Source: Mactra quadrangularis
Taxonomy: Eukaryota > Mollusca > Bivalvia > Venerida > Mactridae
Direction of reading: 5' to 3'
NCBI GenBank assembly: GCA_025267735.1
Contig: CM046299.1
Location: 41,679,733-41,743,732 of the forward strand
Length of the DNA: 64,000 nucleotides
Part shown: positions 12,250-24,395 of the stretch, piece by piece
How positions within the stretch are numbered: position 1 is the stretch's first letter
How the letters are laid out: the number at the start of each line of letters is the position of its first letter
The notes under the pieces: model-generated
What the model was told of the DNA's origin: nothing
Database searches by the model: none
What the model saw: the letters and a program-made list of their open reading frames with translations, nothing else
Program-made: the position numbers and the translations under genes

Positions 12250-12580
12250 TATGCCTCAGTCCTATAAAAACGTGGCTTGTTGCGGACCCGTACGTGCTCA
12301 CAGTCGTAATCCGTGGGAAGCCTTGCGTATTAAGGTGACGGTACGATTATGGTACGATTCGTACGGAGCCGCAGCTGGAAGCAAGCATGTTTAATCCATA
12401 CTCGGCCACGAATTTGTTCACGATTTGAATCTAAAACTGATACGTGTATCCTGGGCTCATCTCACGGACCTTGGTAAAAACGTAACAGTCCGTACGGGTA
12501 CGCAAGGGTTTGTACGGGTCCTTGCGGAGCTTGATCGCACGGCGCCCGTACGGTGCTCTTACGACTATTTTTATGTTTAT
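12250..12580. repeat. CpG-rich island with repeated CGTACGG
   Basis: CGTACGG/CCGTACG and close variants (GTACGATTCGTACGG, CCGTACGGGTACGC, GTACGGGTCC, CCGTACGGTGC) recur many times in an otherwise AT-rich area. No coding potential seen. It may be a repeat family or a regulatory island. Confidence 0.5.
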
Positions 12581-13200
12581 GAGACTGTAGCTTTATAGAG
12601 GTGTCAAAGTTTAAAAACTCTTAAGGTCAGCATATTTCCATTTGAATGTATAATTCAATAAGGTTTCGTTTAATATTAATGTCAATTGATTTAAACATAA
12701 TGATATCAAACGTAAATTACAAACATAGAACGAATACTGTAAACAAACAATACATCCAATCAAATTTTGTGCGCTAAGCTTTCAAATGACTTTTAATATG
12801 TCCAGCCAGCAGTTTGTATCGAGTGAATATAACTTTAACAGACAACTCAACTCGTGTTGATAAAATTACATTATTTATATTTTGGTTCTGCATATTAGTC
12901 GGCTCAACACATCTTGTTTTGAAAAAGGGCCTCGTTTGAAATTATATTTCATCCAAAACGAAACATTTGAAGCAGATATCCATAATTAAGGCTGTAACAA
13001 TACGGTAAAAATCGTACTGCAATATGACGCAATATGTAATTACATATGCAATTTCTCTTTGCATAGACATGCTTAGCAGGAATTAATGCACACGCATCAT
13101 TTTAAATGGATCAACAGTATATGTATTTTGAAATATTCTCTAATACGATTTGTGTAATATTGACTATACGTTTGATAATGCGTATCTGAAACGGACTCAT

Positions 13201-13388
13201 ATCTCTCTCCCCCCCCTCCTCTCCCTCTCCCCCCTCCTCTCTCTCCCCCCTCCTCTCTCTCTCTCTCTCCCCTCTCCTCTCTCTCTCTCTCCCCCCTCTC
13301 TCTCTTCCCCTCCCCTCTCTCTCTCTCTCCCCCTCCACCCTCTCTCTCCCCCTCCCCTCTCTCTCACCCTCCTCCCTCACTCTCTCTC

Positions 13389-13419
<31 letters not shown>

Positions 13420-13632
13420 CCCCTCTCTCTCTCTCCCCTCTCTCTCTCTCCCCTCTCTCTCTCTCCCCTCTCTCTCCCTCCCCCCTCTTTCTCTCCCCCC
13501 CCTCCTCCCTCTCTCTCACCCTCCTCCCTCTCTCTCTCTCACCCTCCCCCTCTCTCTCTCACCCTCCCTCTCTCTCTCACCCTCCCCCCCTCTCTCTCTC
13601 ACCCTCCCCCCTCTCTCTCTCTCACCCTCCCT
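13201..13632. repeat. CT/CCCTCT polypyrimidine array
   Basis: Over 400 bases of almost pure pyrimidine on the plus strand, (CT)n mixed with CCCCTC and CACCCTCC. It is strongly strand-asymmetric and a candidate for triplex (H-DNA) structure. Confidence 0.95.
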
Positions 13633-13684
13633 TGAACCCCATCATTTCCCTTGAGCCCCCTCTCCCCATGCAACTCCCTAATCC

Positions 13685-13990
13685 AGGGGAGCGAGTATTC
13701 AACTCATTAGAGCAGAACACACAAATCGCTTTAACTCCGTAGAAACAGAGTCAAACGCTTAGAAAAGTAGATCCCCAGCAAGGGGGAGTCTACTCTTCCA
13801 AATTGTCCCACCCAGGGGAGCGGGTATTCAACTCGTCAGAGTCGAACACAAAATACCGTTTTTACTCCGTAGAAAACAGAGTCCAAACGATTAGAAAGGC
13901 AGATCCCCAGCATGGGGGAGTCTACCCTTCTCAAATTGTCCCAACAAGGGGAAGAGTATTCAACTCGTAAGAGTCGAACACAAAATATAG
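13685..13990. repeat. ~130-bp tandem repeat, 2.3 copies
   Basis: Units begin at about 13685, 13814 and 13946 with AGGGGAGCGAGTATTCAACTC or a variant. Each carries CAGAGTC and GGGGGAGTCTAC. Confidence 0.85.
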
Positions 13991-14504
13991 CTCTGTTACC
14001 TTTAACTTTTATATACATTATTAATTACTATAAAATGACTTTTTATATTTTACCATGTCTTAGGTTTTAAGTGTTTCAAGTAAATGAAATCAAACATATT
14101 ATATTTTGAAACTTTTATGGAAGCATAAATATATTAAATACTGAATAAAATTTCTTTTTATACTTATAAACATGTGTCATAAGAAATATATGAATTAAAA
14201 TCACAAAATAAACGAAATGTATGAATAAAATGTATATATAATTTGTATACAATTGAATAACAAATACAGCCCCTTAGGGCTTTCACACGTATTACAATGT
14301 ATAATTTTCTACATTTTCCACTTCAATAAAATGAACAATAAATTACTAATATAAGCTTTGTTAATTTCGTAGCATTTATACATTTTATTAACTAAAAAAT
14401 ACTGTTCGACATTTCAATATGACTATCTAGGGGCCGGAAGTTATCAAATATAAGGGTTCTCTTCTCATTACTTATAGGTAATAATACCTTCACTATATAT
14501 GGAC

Positions 14505-14600
14505 CCAAATAGCGCAGATGGTTAGATGGGTGGAAATGAACAAAAGCACCGAGCGTTTCAAAAACAAACCCTGGTGGTTCGTATCCCAGTCAGTTCCATA
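14505..14600 (+). other. tRNA-like SINE head remnant
   Basis: AATAGCGCAGATGGTTAGATG resembles an A box and GGTGGTTCGTATCCC a B box, spaced too far apart for a tRNA. It is followed by a T/A-rich run. Most likely a decayed SINE. Confidence 0.35.
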
Positions 14601-15124
14601 TTTTTATTTTTTATTTTTTTTATTTATATTATTAGCATACGCATAATACTAAATTATAAATTTTATTATAGAAACATGTACATAAAAATCAACAAAAATT
14701 GAAAATCAATTTTATCGGTTCTTAATTACCTTTCCATTAGAATTGGTTTGACTTTATTATTGAACTGGCTTAATTTTATTGTAATCCATTAATTATACAA
14801 CTTAAAATAAAAGACATTAACTGAATAATTAAGCATAAGTTCATGGTATGGAACATGTGTGCCATCAAAGAGTTTCATGTAGTATGCCCCTAATAGCGCT
14901 TTGTTTTTGTTAGCAATTAAGTAACTTGATTGCTATCAATGGTCCGATGGCTTCGATAAGAGATTTTGAACGTTGCGGAACATAGAGTCACATGTTCTCT
15001 CAATGGGCAACGCTGTGGCAAGGGTTTTAGGGCACCTGCGGCATCCGAATGCTCCTAAATAATTATTGAGACTACCTGAATCACTACAAACACACACGAA
15101 TCAAATTATTGACTTCACCCTTGT

Positions 15125-15478
15125 ACAAATTCGGTCTGTTGGACAGGGGCGTAACAATATGGTAAATCAGTATTGCAACAGGTGCTTTTTGCATAGAAAT
15201 TAGAAGCAGATATCAAAGCACATGTATCATCTTAACAACCAAACTCCTCGCAGTGATTGCGTCCTGCTTTGCTACTTAATCACTGCCACCACGTAAATCA
15301 CGTGACGCTAGTAATACCATCTATTACAAATTCGGTCTGTTGGACAGGGGCGTAACAATACGGTAAAACAGTATTGCAACAGGTGCTTTTTGCATAGAAA
15401 TTAGAAGCAGATATCAAAGCACATGTATCATCTTAACAATCAAACTCCCCGCAGCGCTTACGTCACGCTTTGTTATTC
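15125..15478 (+). repeat. 201-bp direct tandem duplication
   Basis: ACAAATTCGGTCTGTTGGAC starts at 15125 and again at 15326. The first 150 bases are nearly identical, then the copies diverge. Looks recent. Confidence 0.88.
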
Positions 15479-15937
15479 CTACAAATTAATAAATTAAACT
15501 ATTTTTTATCTTTATGTACTTTGAACATCATAATTTACTACAAGAAGACTCAATTAGTAGAAAATAATGAATTATAATTGAAAAGATGAAAAAAACATAT
15601 TCGGCTCTCTGGGGGACGATTTTACTTGTGGTGGCAGTGGTTATTGATTTAATAAAGGGAAATAACCGCTGTGGGGAGTTTGCTTAACAACATTATCTTA
15701 ATAATCTCTTTTTCAAATGTTTGTATGATTTTTAGAATGGACAACATTGTATTGCGTTCTACCATTACAAGCATGGTTGACTAAGGGGATGGTGGTCAAA
15801 ATAAACCATATAACCTTCATTTTCAATTCTGCGCTACCTTTTGGATGGACTTGGTTATATCAATGTTTACACAAACGCGTAATGTTAACGTGTACGAACT
15901 ATACATTAAAATGTGAATGTTATTTCATTGTAGATAA

Positions 15938-16148
15938 GGCCATAACAAGTTAATCATTTGTTCTACGGATTTTTCTGGAAAAAAATGGGGCGAGCAAGCG
16001 AAGAAAACAATCAAATAAATCTTAATTCAGTTGCTTTATAAAGTGGTTTGACTAAATTTTTATGAGCGAGCCAGGAATTTTTTTTAAAAAAAAAGTCAAA
16101 ATTAAGGTGTGAGCGAATCCATAGAACACATGATGAACTTGTTGTGGC
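15938..16148 (-). mobile_element. PIF/Harbinger-type MITE, copy 1
   Basis: Ends GGCCATAACAAGTTAATCAT / TTGTTGTGGCC, flanked by TAA on both sides. Inverse of the copy at 24175-24395. GGCC ends with a TWA duplication fit the PIF/Harbinger group. Contains GCGAGCAAGCGAAG. Confidence 0.78.
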
Positions 16149-16210
16149 CTAAAGTTTATACACACATGTATACTTCTTTCCAGGATTAACAAAAGCACCA
16201 CATATAATAG

Positions 16211-16613
16211 CAATCTCCGTAAACAAAGATCCTGTTCTACTCGCGTTGTCGTACTGGATCTCTACTTAGTCAATGCAAGGTCACGTCGAGATGAACTTTG
16301 TGTCGACCAATCAATGCTTAGCTTTCATCTAGACGAAAACACTATAAATCACATTTTGATTTCGTAATTTCTATTTTTAGACCTAGATTTGCCTGCAAAT
16401 TTAACAGCGGTATTATTCACAGTCTGCGATTGGGTGGTTCATTTCAAATTGCGTGACGTAGACGATGTAAACAAGTTACGTATCATAACAATTTCGTCAT
16501 GAATATTATGATGAGAAAAGGTCACCTGAACGTGACCTTCGTTTGGAAAAGGCCAGATCTAAATTAGCGAGTATGCGAGCGGTAAAATTTTAGATCAGGT
16601 TCTAATCAGATTG
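16211..16613 (+). mobile_element. 400-bp CAATCT family, copy 2
   Basis: CAATCTCC...CAGATTG with a perfect 9-bp duplication ATATAATAG at 16202-16210 and 16614-16622. Contains AAGGTCACCTGAACGTGACC and GCGTGACGTAGAC. Confidence 0.93.
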
Positions 16614-17054
16614 ATATAATAGTGGACTGCATGTATATCACTAGCTTGTCTATAGAATCACTTTAATATATGTGTGCAGCTTTTAACTTGTACATATGTA
16701 TTTAGGCTAAATGCTCATGTACATCAAACATACATGTACATGTGTATGTATATAGGAAGTTGTATAAGTTTTCATGTTGCCATTTGCAAGTTAGTTTGCC
16801 CTAAGTACTTTGTACTGATACCAAAGAGTGAAGTTCTTTAAATGTTCTCAATAAACAAAAGTATCATATCACATCACTAAAGTACGCATTATACGTCCAA
16901 AATCTAGTGTTGCGCAATTCGACTCGAGCCAGATTATAACATTACTCGCTTAAATAACTGCAATATTTTTAACTCATTTTATGTATGCAAATAATACTAA
17001 CATTGTCTTTTTATCGCGGGCCATTTTTTCACAAGATTTACTTCCATTTAACAC

Positions 17055-18055
17055 AATACTTAAATATAATAATTATATACACGTCTGCTATACTGTCCTA
17101 TCTAGGAGACATATACAAGTCTGCTTTACTGTCATAATCAGGAGACTATACATGTCTGCTATACTATACTGTCATAACAAGAAGACATATACATGTCTGC
17201 TATACTGTCATAACAAGAAGACATATACATGTCTGCTATACTGTCATAATCAGGAGACATATACATGTCTGCTATACTGGCATAACAAGAAGACATATAC
17301 ATGTCTGCTATACTGGCATAACAAGAAGACATATACATGTCTGCTATACTGGCATAATCAGGAGACATATACATGTCTGCTATACTGTCATAACAAGAAG
17401 ACATATACATGTCTGCTATACTGTCTTAATCAGGAGACATATACATGTCTGCTATACTGTCATAACAAGAAGACATATACAAGTCTGCTTTACTGTCATA
17501 ATCAGGAGACTATACATGTCTGCTATACTATACTGTCATAACAAGAAGACATATACATGTCTGCTATACTGTCATAACAAGAAGACATATACATGTCTGC
17601 TATACTGTCATAATCAGGAGACATATACATGTCTGCTATACTGTCTTAATCAGGAGACATATACATGTCTGCTATACTGTCTTAATCAGTAGACATATAC
17701 ATGTCTGCTATACTGTCTTAATCAGGAGACATATACATGTCTGCTATACTGTCTTAATCAGGAGACATATACATGTCTGCTATACTGGCATAACAAGAAG
17801 ACATATACACGTCTGCTTTACTGTCATAATCAGGAGACATATACATGTCTGCTATACTGTCATAATCAGGAGACATATACATGTCTGCTATACTGTCATG
17901 ATCAGGAGACATATACATGTCTGCTATACTGTCATAATCAGGAGACATATACATGTCTGCTATACTGTCTTAATCAGGAGACATATACATGTCTGCTATA
18001 CTGTCTTAATCAGGAGACATATACATGTCTGCTATACTGTCCTTACCAAGAGACA
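17055..18055. repeat. 36-bp minisatellite, ~27 units
   Basis: The unit ACATATACATGTCTGCTATA is followed by CTGTCATAACAAGAAG or the variant CTGTCTTAATCAGGAG. The period is exactly 36, so both strands keep 12-residue periodic open frames; these are not genes. Two unit types are interspersed, and a block near 17100-17180 recurs near 17470-17550, suggesting a higher-order duplication. Confidence 0.95.
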
Positions 18056-18714
18056 CACACGCCTGTCATGGCATTAGCTTTTTAAACTCGTTTTTGTATG
18101 TAAACAAATGAATAAACATGTTCTATAATAGTTGCATAATACTGTAAATAACGTGAGTTTGCATAATACAAGTACATGTGAAACATCCTATCAGACGTTA
18201 CAATGACAGAGTTAATTAAGCACTCTCGTCGAACAATTTCTCGTTTTCAATAGGTCCAATGTCAGCCTCTGGCGATGTATAAACTTAGTACTGGGTTAAA
18301 AATAATTTTTGAAATAAAAACCTGTCAAGGGAACAGCAAGAAGTTTTAAGATCGATTGACCACTGCAATATGGCAGAAGTTCTGATTTGATTGAAAATAC
18401 GACTGGTAAAAAAACTGACCCGGTGCCACAATTTTATAGCAAACCTTAATCTATGCAATCTGTGATAGTTTATTTACATTTTAAGTTGATATCATACACA
18501 ATTTGTCGTATTCATAAATACTCGATACTTTATAAAGAACTTTCAATTAAATTATTTTTTATAGAAATTTGGCTTTAATATTGCAGTTAAATGGTATCAC
18601 ATTTAGGCAGCAAATTTAATTCATACATACGTTGTCGTTCACTGACCCCACCGAAGCAGGGCGGATGCATCCGACAAATGGTAGTGTTTATGCGGGGACG
18701 GGGTATATACCATG
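18056..18714. other. No feature seen
   Basis: AT-rich intergenic sequence without exon-like or repeat-like structure that I could support. Confidence 0.4.
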
Positions 18715-18960
18715 TCGACATTAATTCTGGTCATTTTACGGCGGTCGGCTCACCTAACATAACTTTCCTGGAGCTTTTACATGTAACCAGTACTTACACA
18801 CCCAATCTCCGTAAACAGATATCCTGTAGAGCATTGTCGTACGGGATCTCTACTATCTCAATGGAGGGAAATGACGGAAAATTGACTTTACTGTCGAATT
18901 TTCAAAGAAGGCTATAACCAGTCAATATAAGGCTTCAGCCTGCAACTTCTTCGGAACAGC
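18715..18960 (+). repeat. Decayed dispersed repeat with fragment of the 400-bp family
   Basis: Shares GGTCATTTTACGGCGGTC and GTCGAATTTTC segments with 19390-19980. Positions 18803-18865 are the first ~63 bp of the CAATCT family (CAATCTCCGTAAACAGATAT). Confidence 0.55.
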
Positions 18961-19389
18961 ATGCATCTCAATCTCCCCCATTGAATAAAAAAGATACCAA
19001 GAGCGGTGGAAAAAAAACATTTCGAATGTCAACTAAAGTCACCGTAGTTCATGTAACATCGGTCGTTTAGAATATCTTGAGACAGATCTGAACGATATTC
19101 TATGAAAAATATCTCGAGCTATATGAATAAAGATGTTATCTTCATACAAATGTATATCTACAAAACAAAGACTTTGATTGTATTGTGATAAGTTTAAATT
19201 AACACATATCTGATATTTCATAATAAACGACAGTTTAATGAGAGGTGAACCTGCTGGAAGACGGATTCCATACCCATGTTACTGTGAATTGAATTATTCA
19301 AACTGACCATTTAACGTATCATGCACTATGTGGTGCGTTGTGGTGTTTTTGTTTTTGTTTATGGAAGGGGTTAAGGCAGTCACACATAT

Positions 19390-20010
19390 TATGCTTATTT
19401 TACGGCAGTCTGCTCATCTTATATCAACCCGGGTCGATAGCGCAGTTGGTAGCGCGCCGGAATTTGTAATCTCGTGCCCGAGGGGGTGCGGGTTCGAATC
19501 CCACCCGGGGAGGTTATACCCTTCCATGAAAATTTGACAATAATGTCGATTTTGCTCCATTGATTAGATAATATGGAGAAGTTTCCGGCCTTGTGGAAGG
19601 ATAGGTGCATGCGGGTTCGAATCCCAACCGGGGAGGTTATACCCTTCCATGAAAATTTGACAATAATGTCGATTTTGCTCCATTGATTAGATAATATGGA
19701 GAAGTTTCCGGCCTTGTGGAAGGATAGGTGAGTACTGGTTATAGACAATGGTCAGGAAAGCTAGGTTAGGTGCGCTGGACGCCGTAAAATGACCTAAAAT
19801 TGTGTTGACACGGCGTTAACTCTAATAAATAAAAAAATCGTCTTATATCAGTTTTTCTGGACTTTGGTCCATAACCAGTAATCACCAACCTTTTCAAAAG
19901 GCCGACAACATCTTATTTTCCCTCATTAATGGAGGAACAATGACAGTAACGTCGAATTTTCGTGGAAGAGTGTAATCAACCAAGCTGAAGTTCCAACTAG
20001 CAAACCCTTC
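19390..20010 (+). repeat. Second copy of the decayed dispersed repeat, split by a SINE
   Basis: TTATTTTACGGCAGTCTGCTC at 19394 and TGGTCCATAACCAGTAATCA with GTCGAATTTTC after 19860 match 18715-18960. A family B SINE sits inside. Confidence 0.5.
19427..19840 (+). mobile_element. SINE family B with internal 117-bp duplication
   Basis: Head CGGGTCGATAGCGCAGTTGG; B box GGTTCGAATCCC. The segment from the B box through GGAAGGATAGGTG is present twice (from about 19488 and again from about 19612). Tail ACACGGCGTTAACTC then AATAAAT. Duplication TCTTATATCA at 19417-19426 and 19841-19850. Confidence 0.92.
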
Positions 20011-20485
20011 GGTACACTATATTCAAAAGCCTGCGCGTAGTCTACTGTGCCAAATGTCCGACAGTTGTTGTGATGCGCTATAAATTATGAGGAATGGCTA
20101 TACTAAGTAGGTTATCGAAGCAATACTTGACAACTTTGCTTAATCTTGAATTTATTACTAAAGTAACAAACGTGAAAGCTCATTAATAATATCAACCGTT
20201 ACTTTTTGAACAATAGTTAAAAGTTAGCATTTTTACATATATAGAATGATTTATCTACTCGTCTCACAAAAGTAATGCCCTTAAACTATTTCTTTTATGT
20301 TTATGAATGCGATGATCTTACCTCGACATATTTTAAGCAATGAAGAAAATGCATCACGTTAAATGACGAAAAAAATATGATAAAGTACTAGTATGACATT
20401 TTTTGTTGGAAAACAAAAGTAGGCAAACACTTGAGAGGGTCTATAATTTAAAAAAATCCAGTGGTATGATAGACATAAGTAGCTA

Positions 20486-20739
20486 CAGTGCCATCCAAAA
20501 ATCAATGGACAAAAACCAGTTTATAGAATAAATCTGTATACATTTACCCTATGAAAAAAAGCAAAGTCAGCGAAGTCAATAATCGGCATTAATTTTAAAT
20601 TTTAAATTTCACGTTTTTTAACTTTTGATTCAAACTACATAACTGAATAATCTAAATTATTAAAGTACAATTTCCAGTCATACGCATCAAAGTTTTTTTC
20701 TCAAAATTACTTTCGTCAAAGAACTTTTGGAAAGCACTG
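20486..20739. mobile_element. Tc1/mariner-type MITE, 254 bp
   Basis: CAGTGCCATCCAAAA at one end, TTTTGGAAAGCACTG at the other, TA on both sides. Related ends occur at 6466 (CAGTGCCTTCC). Confidence 0.75.
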
Positions 20740-21814
20740 TATAAAACATTACCTATTAATTCATAGTGTAGATAAAAATGAACATTCCCCTAATTTGCAT
20801 AATTGTTAAAAGCATTGTCATGTATGTATTTGTAATTTGCATAATGGAGTCCAATAGATTTGACTTTTTCTTTAATTATAATATATTTCGAGATTTTATA
20901 AATGTAAAATGTGTTGATAGCTTTTATCTTTCATTCTTTTATCATTGCAAATCTTATCAAATGAAAGGTTAATGGCATGTTAATAGTACAAAAACCATAC
21001 TTAGGCATAAATCGATTTATGACAAAATACATTTCAAATAATTTATCTATATGTGATTATTTTCGTATGCAAATCTCCAATAATAAAAAATGTAGCTAAT
21101 TAGATCTGAAACCTTGATGAATGTCGTTGATTAAAAACTCGATCGATTCATTTTGCTTAACGTTGTTTTGATCTTAACGATGAAGCAATGCAAAATACGT
21201 ATTCGTTCAAAATTTTAAAATGGCAATGAATTTAAAATGTGTGCAGACCACTGGCACCAGAGTCCATATCTTATGATCATAAAATAATGCGTACATCCTT
21301 ATATATAGTTCCCTGTGCATACATACATGCACACTACCTTATATTATAAATATTATATAATGAAAGTATAGTTTTAACTCGTACACGGTAATGTATACGG
21401 GACCGATTTTTAAAAGTGTTTGTTGACAAAATATTATATGTGTGCGTATTTAATGAGTGTGAGGACTCTGGTGTCAGTGGTGCAGACAAACGCATTGTAG
21501 CGTCCGTTCCTGAGCTTAAATTATAGAATTCATTCTAAAGAAAGTTCTTATTGTGAGCCGATGATGATGTTTTCAGCGTTATCCTGTTTATTCCATAAAG
21601 AACTCTTCGGCCATTCACTACAAATAACTTCGGACATGCATGTATTTAGACATCATTTTAGAACTACCTTTGCGTCACATGACAAAATAACCGGTGTTGA
21701 ACTAAACAAGTTCACGATCATTTAAGTGATGATTTATGTAGAAATGTTTAGTAACAAGATTCAATGATATCGCTGAACAATGTTACAAATTAATATTTAA
21801 TGAACACTTGTTTT
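20740..21814. other. No feature seen
   Basis: AT-rich sequence. The phrase CACTGGCACCAGAGTC at 21249 is answered by GACTCTGGTGTCAGTGG at 21464, so a ~230-bp inverted-end element may lie here. Otherwise nothing. Confidence 0.35.
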
Positions 21815-21828
21815 ACAAAGCCTTGTGT

Positions 21829-22038
21829 GTCGTGGCCGTGGCGTAGTGGTTAGCTTGTCTGTCTTCGAATCCGGAGATCGCGGGTTCGAAACCCGGTCGC
21901 GGATGGTCATACCCTATACATGAGTTGTTGGCCTCGTGATAGGGTAAGTTAGTACTGGTGATAGAAAAGTGTCCAGGAAACCTATAGTAGGAAGAGCTGG
22001 CCTTCGTATATATGACCTATATATGTATTGAAACAAAA
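21829..22038 (+). mobile_element. SINE family A, full copy
   Basis: Head GGCCGTGGCGTAGTGGTTAG, body GTGTCCAGGAAACC, tail TATATGTATTGAAAC. Duplication ACAAAGCCTTGTGT at 21815-21828 and 22039-22052. Confidence 0.9.
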
Positions 22039-22369
22039 ACAAAGCCTTGTGTCGACAAGAACTATTTTGCATACGCGTTTCAGCTTGCGTATGTAGCAAA
22101 ACCCCAACACTATTGGTGGAACCCCTTATTCATCCGAAATTATTCATTCAATAAATGGTCGAGGCGTTCCAAATGTGAATAATCAAGATTACATGTACAA
22201 TATGTCTTACTTTCGATTCAACTTTCTTCGATTTCTGTATTTTATTCTATATATATCTGTGTTTTTCTCAAATATACGTACAGCCTGTGAAAATCAGTTT
22301 CTGATGTCAGCTAAACTTAAATTTGTCGATTTTCTAACACTATTGAATTTTTGGTGGCCAATTTTACTT

Positions 22370-22630
22370 TTTTGGCACGTTCCGCAAGGCGATCGCTAGC
22401 TAGCGATTTTTGAAAGCGATTTGTATAGAATAAGAGATCTACGGAACGGGTTGCTTCAAGCAAGCAAATCCAAGATGGCGAATTTCTCAAATAAAACATT
22501 CAGAATGGAAACAAATGAAAAATATTCGTATCAATCACCACCATGCGTATTTTATTCAATCGCTTGAACGAAATATTTACGTAGCAGACCGTTCCGTAGG
22601 AAATCGCTAGGTAGCGTTACAAAGCGCTCG
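22370..22630. repeat. Two diverged GTTCCG...GCTAG-TAGCG direct repeats
   Basis: CGTTCCGCAAGGCGATCGCT at 22378 and CGTTCCGTAGGAAATCGCTA at 22591 are followed by related AGCG/AAGCG text. GCGATCGC and GCTAGC palindromes stand out in AT-rich surroundings. Function unknown. Confidence 0.4.
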
Positions 22631-22884
22631 CCCTGGAAAACGAGCCCGTATTTCATTTCAAATGACATTTTTATATGTAAATTTATGTAATCGGTAACAA
22701 ACATGTTTACATTAAACCCTCTTCCTCAGTCTAACTATAAGTGGATATATTACTCATTAGTATTCTAAACATGATCGACCAAGGTTATATTACATGTACA
22801 CGTTCCTTGTTTATCTCTTACGGTAAATTATGTAGTTTACAGTAAAATGTTTTTACACGTTTTAATTTTGTTTTTAACCCAAGT

Positions 22885-23102
22885 TGGAAGCGCATCGGGA
22901 TTTCAAATCTAGTGCCTCGAAGAATGTACGGGTTCAAATCCCACCCGGGACGTTATACCCTTCCATGAAATACTGACAATAATGTCAATTTTCCACTACA
23001 AAAGTATTAATAAATTATATGGAGAAGTGTCCAGCCATGTGGAAGAGTAGGTGAGTGCTGGTTATAGACAAGGGTCCAAGGAAGCTAGGTAAGGTGAGCT
23101 GG
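22885..23102 (+). mobile_element. SINE family B, decayed copy
   Basis: GAAGCGCATCGGGATTTCAA, CGGGTTCAAATCCCACCCGG, TTATAGACAAGGGTCC and AGGTAAGGTGAGCTGGA. The 3' end is cut by an inverted head. Confidence 0.7.
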
Positions 23103-23192
23103 ATCCCCGGGTGGGATTCGAGCCCGTGACCCCTTCATAACACTAGATTCGAAATCCAGGCGCTTTACCAGCTGCGCAACCAACCCGGGTTT
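23103..23192 (-). mobile_element. Inverted family B-like tRNA head
   Basis: Minus strand: GGTTGCGCAGCTGGTAAAGC (A box) and GGGCTCGAATCCC (B box), with CCCGGGT/ACCCGGGG at the ends. The A-B spacing is too long for a normal tRNA. Confidence 0.55.
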
Positions 23193-24174
23193 TTGATACT
23201 TGAATGGGTAAATAAACGTAATTTTGACAATAGATTACTCATCCAAAATAAACGTGAATTACACAAAAGCCACGTAATTTACAAAAGTCATGTGATGCAT
23301 GATTCTAAAGTTATATACGAATTTAAACCGATTCAGACATGCAAGTAAACGTGTGAATTCAGTATCGTCGCTAAAATAGCTCCTTAGCGTCAAAGTTTAA
23401 AGTACATGATTCATGGCAATACAAGTACACCATAGTTTGTAATCATACAGCAATCGCATGGTACTAGACGTTACCTTAGTACTTGAAGTAATTTTTCTGC
23501 TACTACTTGTAAAGGTGAAGATCATTGATTTACTACTCATGTAAAGTAGTACATTTTACTATGCCGAACTATGACTGCTTATATAACACTGAAATAATTA
23601 TGTCTGGCAACAACAATCTGACTTGATCATTTAAGATAACTATTGATGTATGCGTGTATATGGCATTAACTGGCACTCAATAATTCCGATCATTTGAATA
23701 GTAGTATTACATTTTCATATAGATCAATAAATTTGGAAGAAATCATAACCACGATCATCGGTAGAGTTGTATACACGTGTTGTCATTCTTATGTACATTA
23801 TCATAAACACGTGGATAACACGAGTGTGATAACCATCTTCTTAGGTTCACGAGAGGATAATTAAGAACGACCGATGATTAAGCAGACTTCACATGGAATT
23901 AACTCTATATTAATTAATCAAAGCGTTGGTATAAAATCTCATTCATTTTATTGTCCGCCTTTAATGGTATTTGTATTCTTTCGTTTACGATATTTGTTTA
24001 CTATCATAGGGTAAAGCAAAAAAACGATTGTATTAGTTATGCTATTAAATAACTTGGTTCAGATGTAGGTCTTAGAGCCGACAGATCGCTCACTGATAAA
24101 ACCGTATTAAAAATGAGGTATATTTTCATCTTTAATACGATACAGATCATATTACATAATGTACAATACGGTTA

Positions 24175-24395
24175 GGCCACAACAAACTGATCATATGTTC
24201 TATGGATTCGCTCGCACCTTAATTTTGACGGTTTTTACAAAAAAATATTTTAATTTCCTCGCTCGCTTATAAAAATTTGGTCAAACCACTGTATAAAGCA
24301 ACTGAATTAAGATTTTTTTTTAAAAATTTCTTCGCTCGCTCGCCCCATTTTTTTCTGGAAAAATCCGTAGAACATATCATCAACTTGTTGTGGCC
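24175..24395 (+). mobile_element. PIF/Harbinger-type MITE, copy 2
   Basis: About 35-bp inverted ends (GGCCACAACAAACTGATCAT and its mirror), flanked by TTA at 24172-24174 and 24396-24398. Internal GCTCGCTCGCCCC. Inverse of copy 1. Confidence 0.85.

Noticed and set aside
13150..13635. 161-codon serine/leucine/proline frame
   Set aside because: Translation of the CT-rich simple repeat.
16981..17954. Repetitive frames with a 12-residue period on both strands
   Set aside because: Produced by the 36-bp minisatellite; no signal peptide or non-repeat domain supports a protein.
17055..18055. Possible CRISPR-like array
   Set aside because: Units are contiguous with no unique spacers, and the sequence is clearly eukaryotic.
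18591..18917. 108-codon frame on the plus strand
   Set aside because: It crosses a fragment of the 400-bp element and a decayed dispersed repeat; no domain seen.
23103..23192. tRNA gene with long variable arm on the minus strand
   Set aside because: The head matches SINE family B and the A-B spacing is abnormal, so a real tRNA is unlikely.
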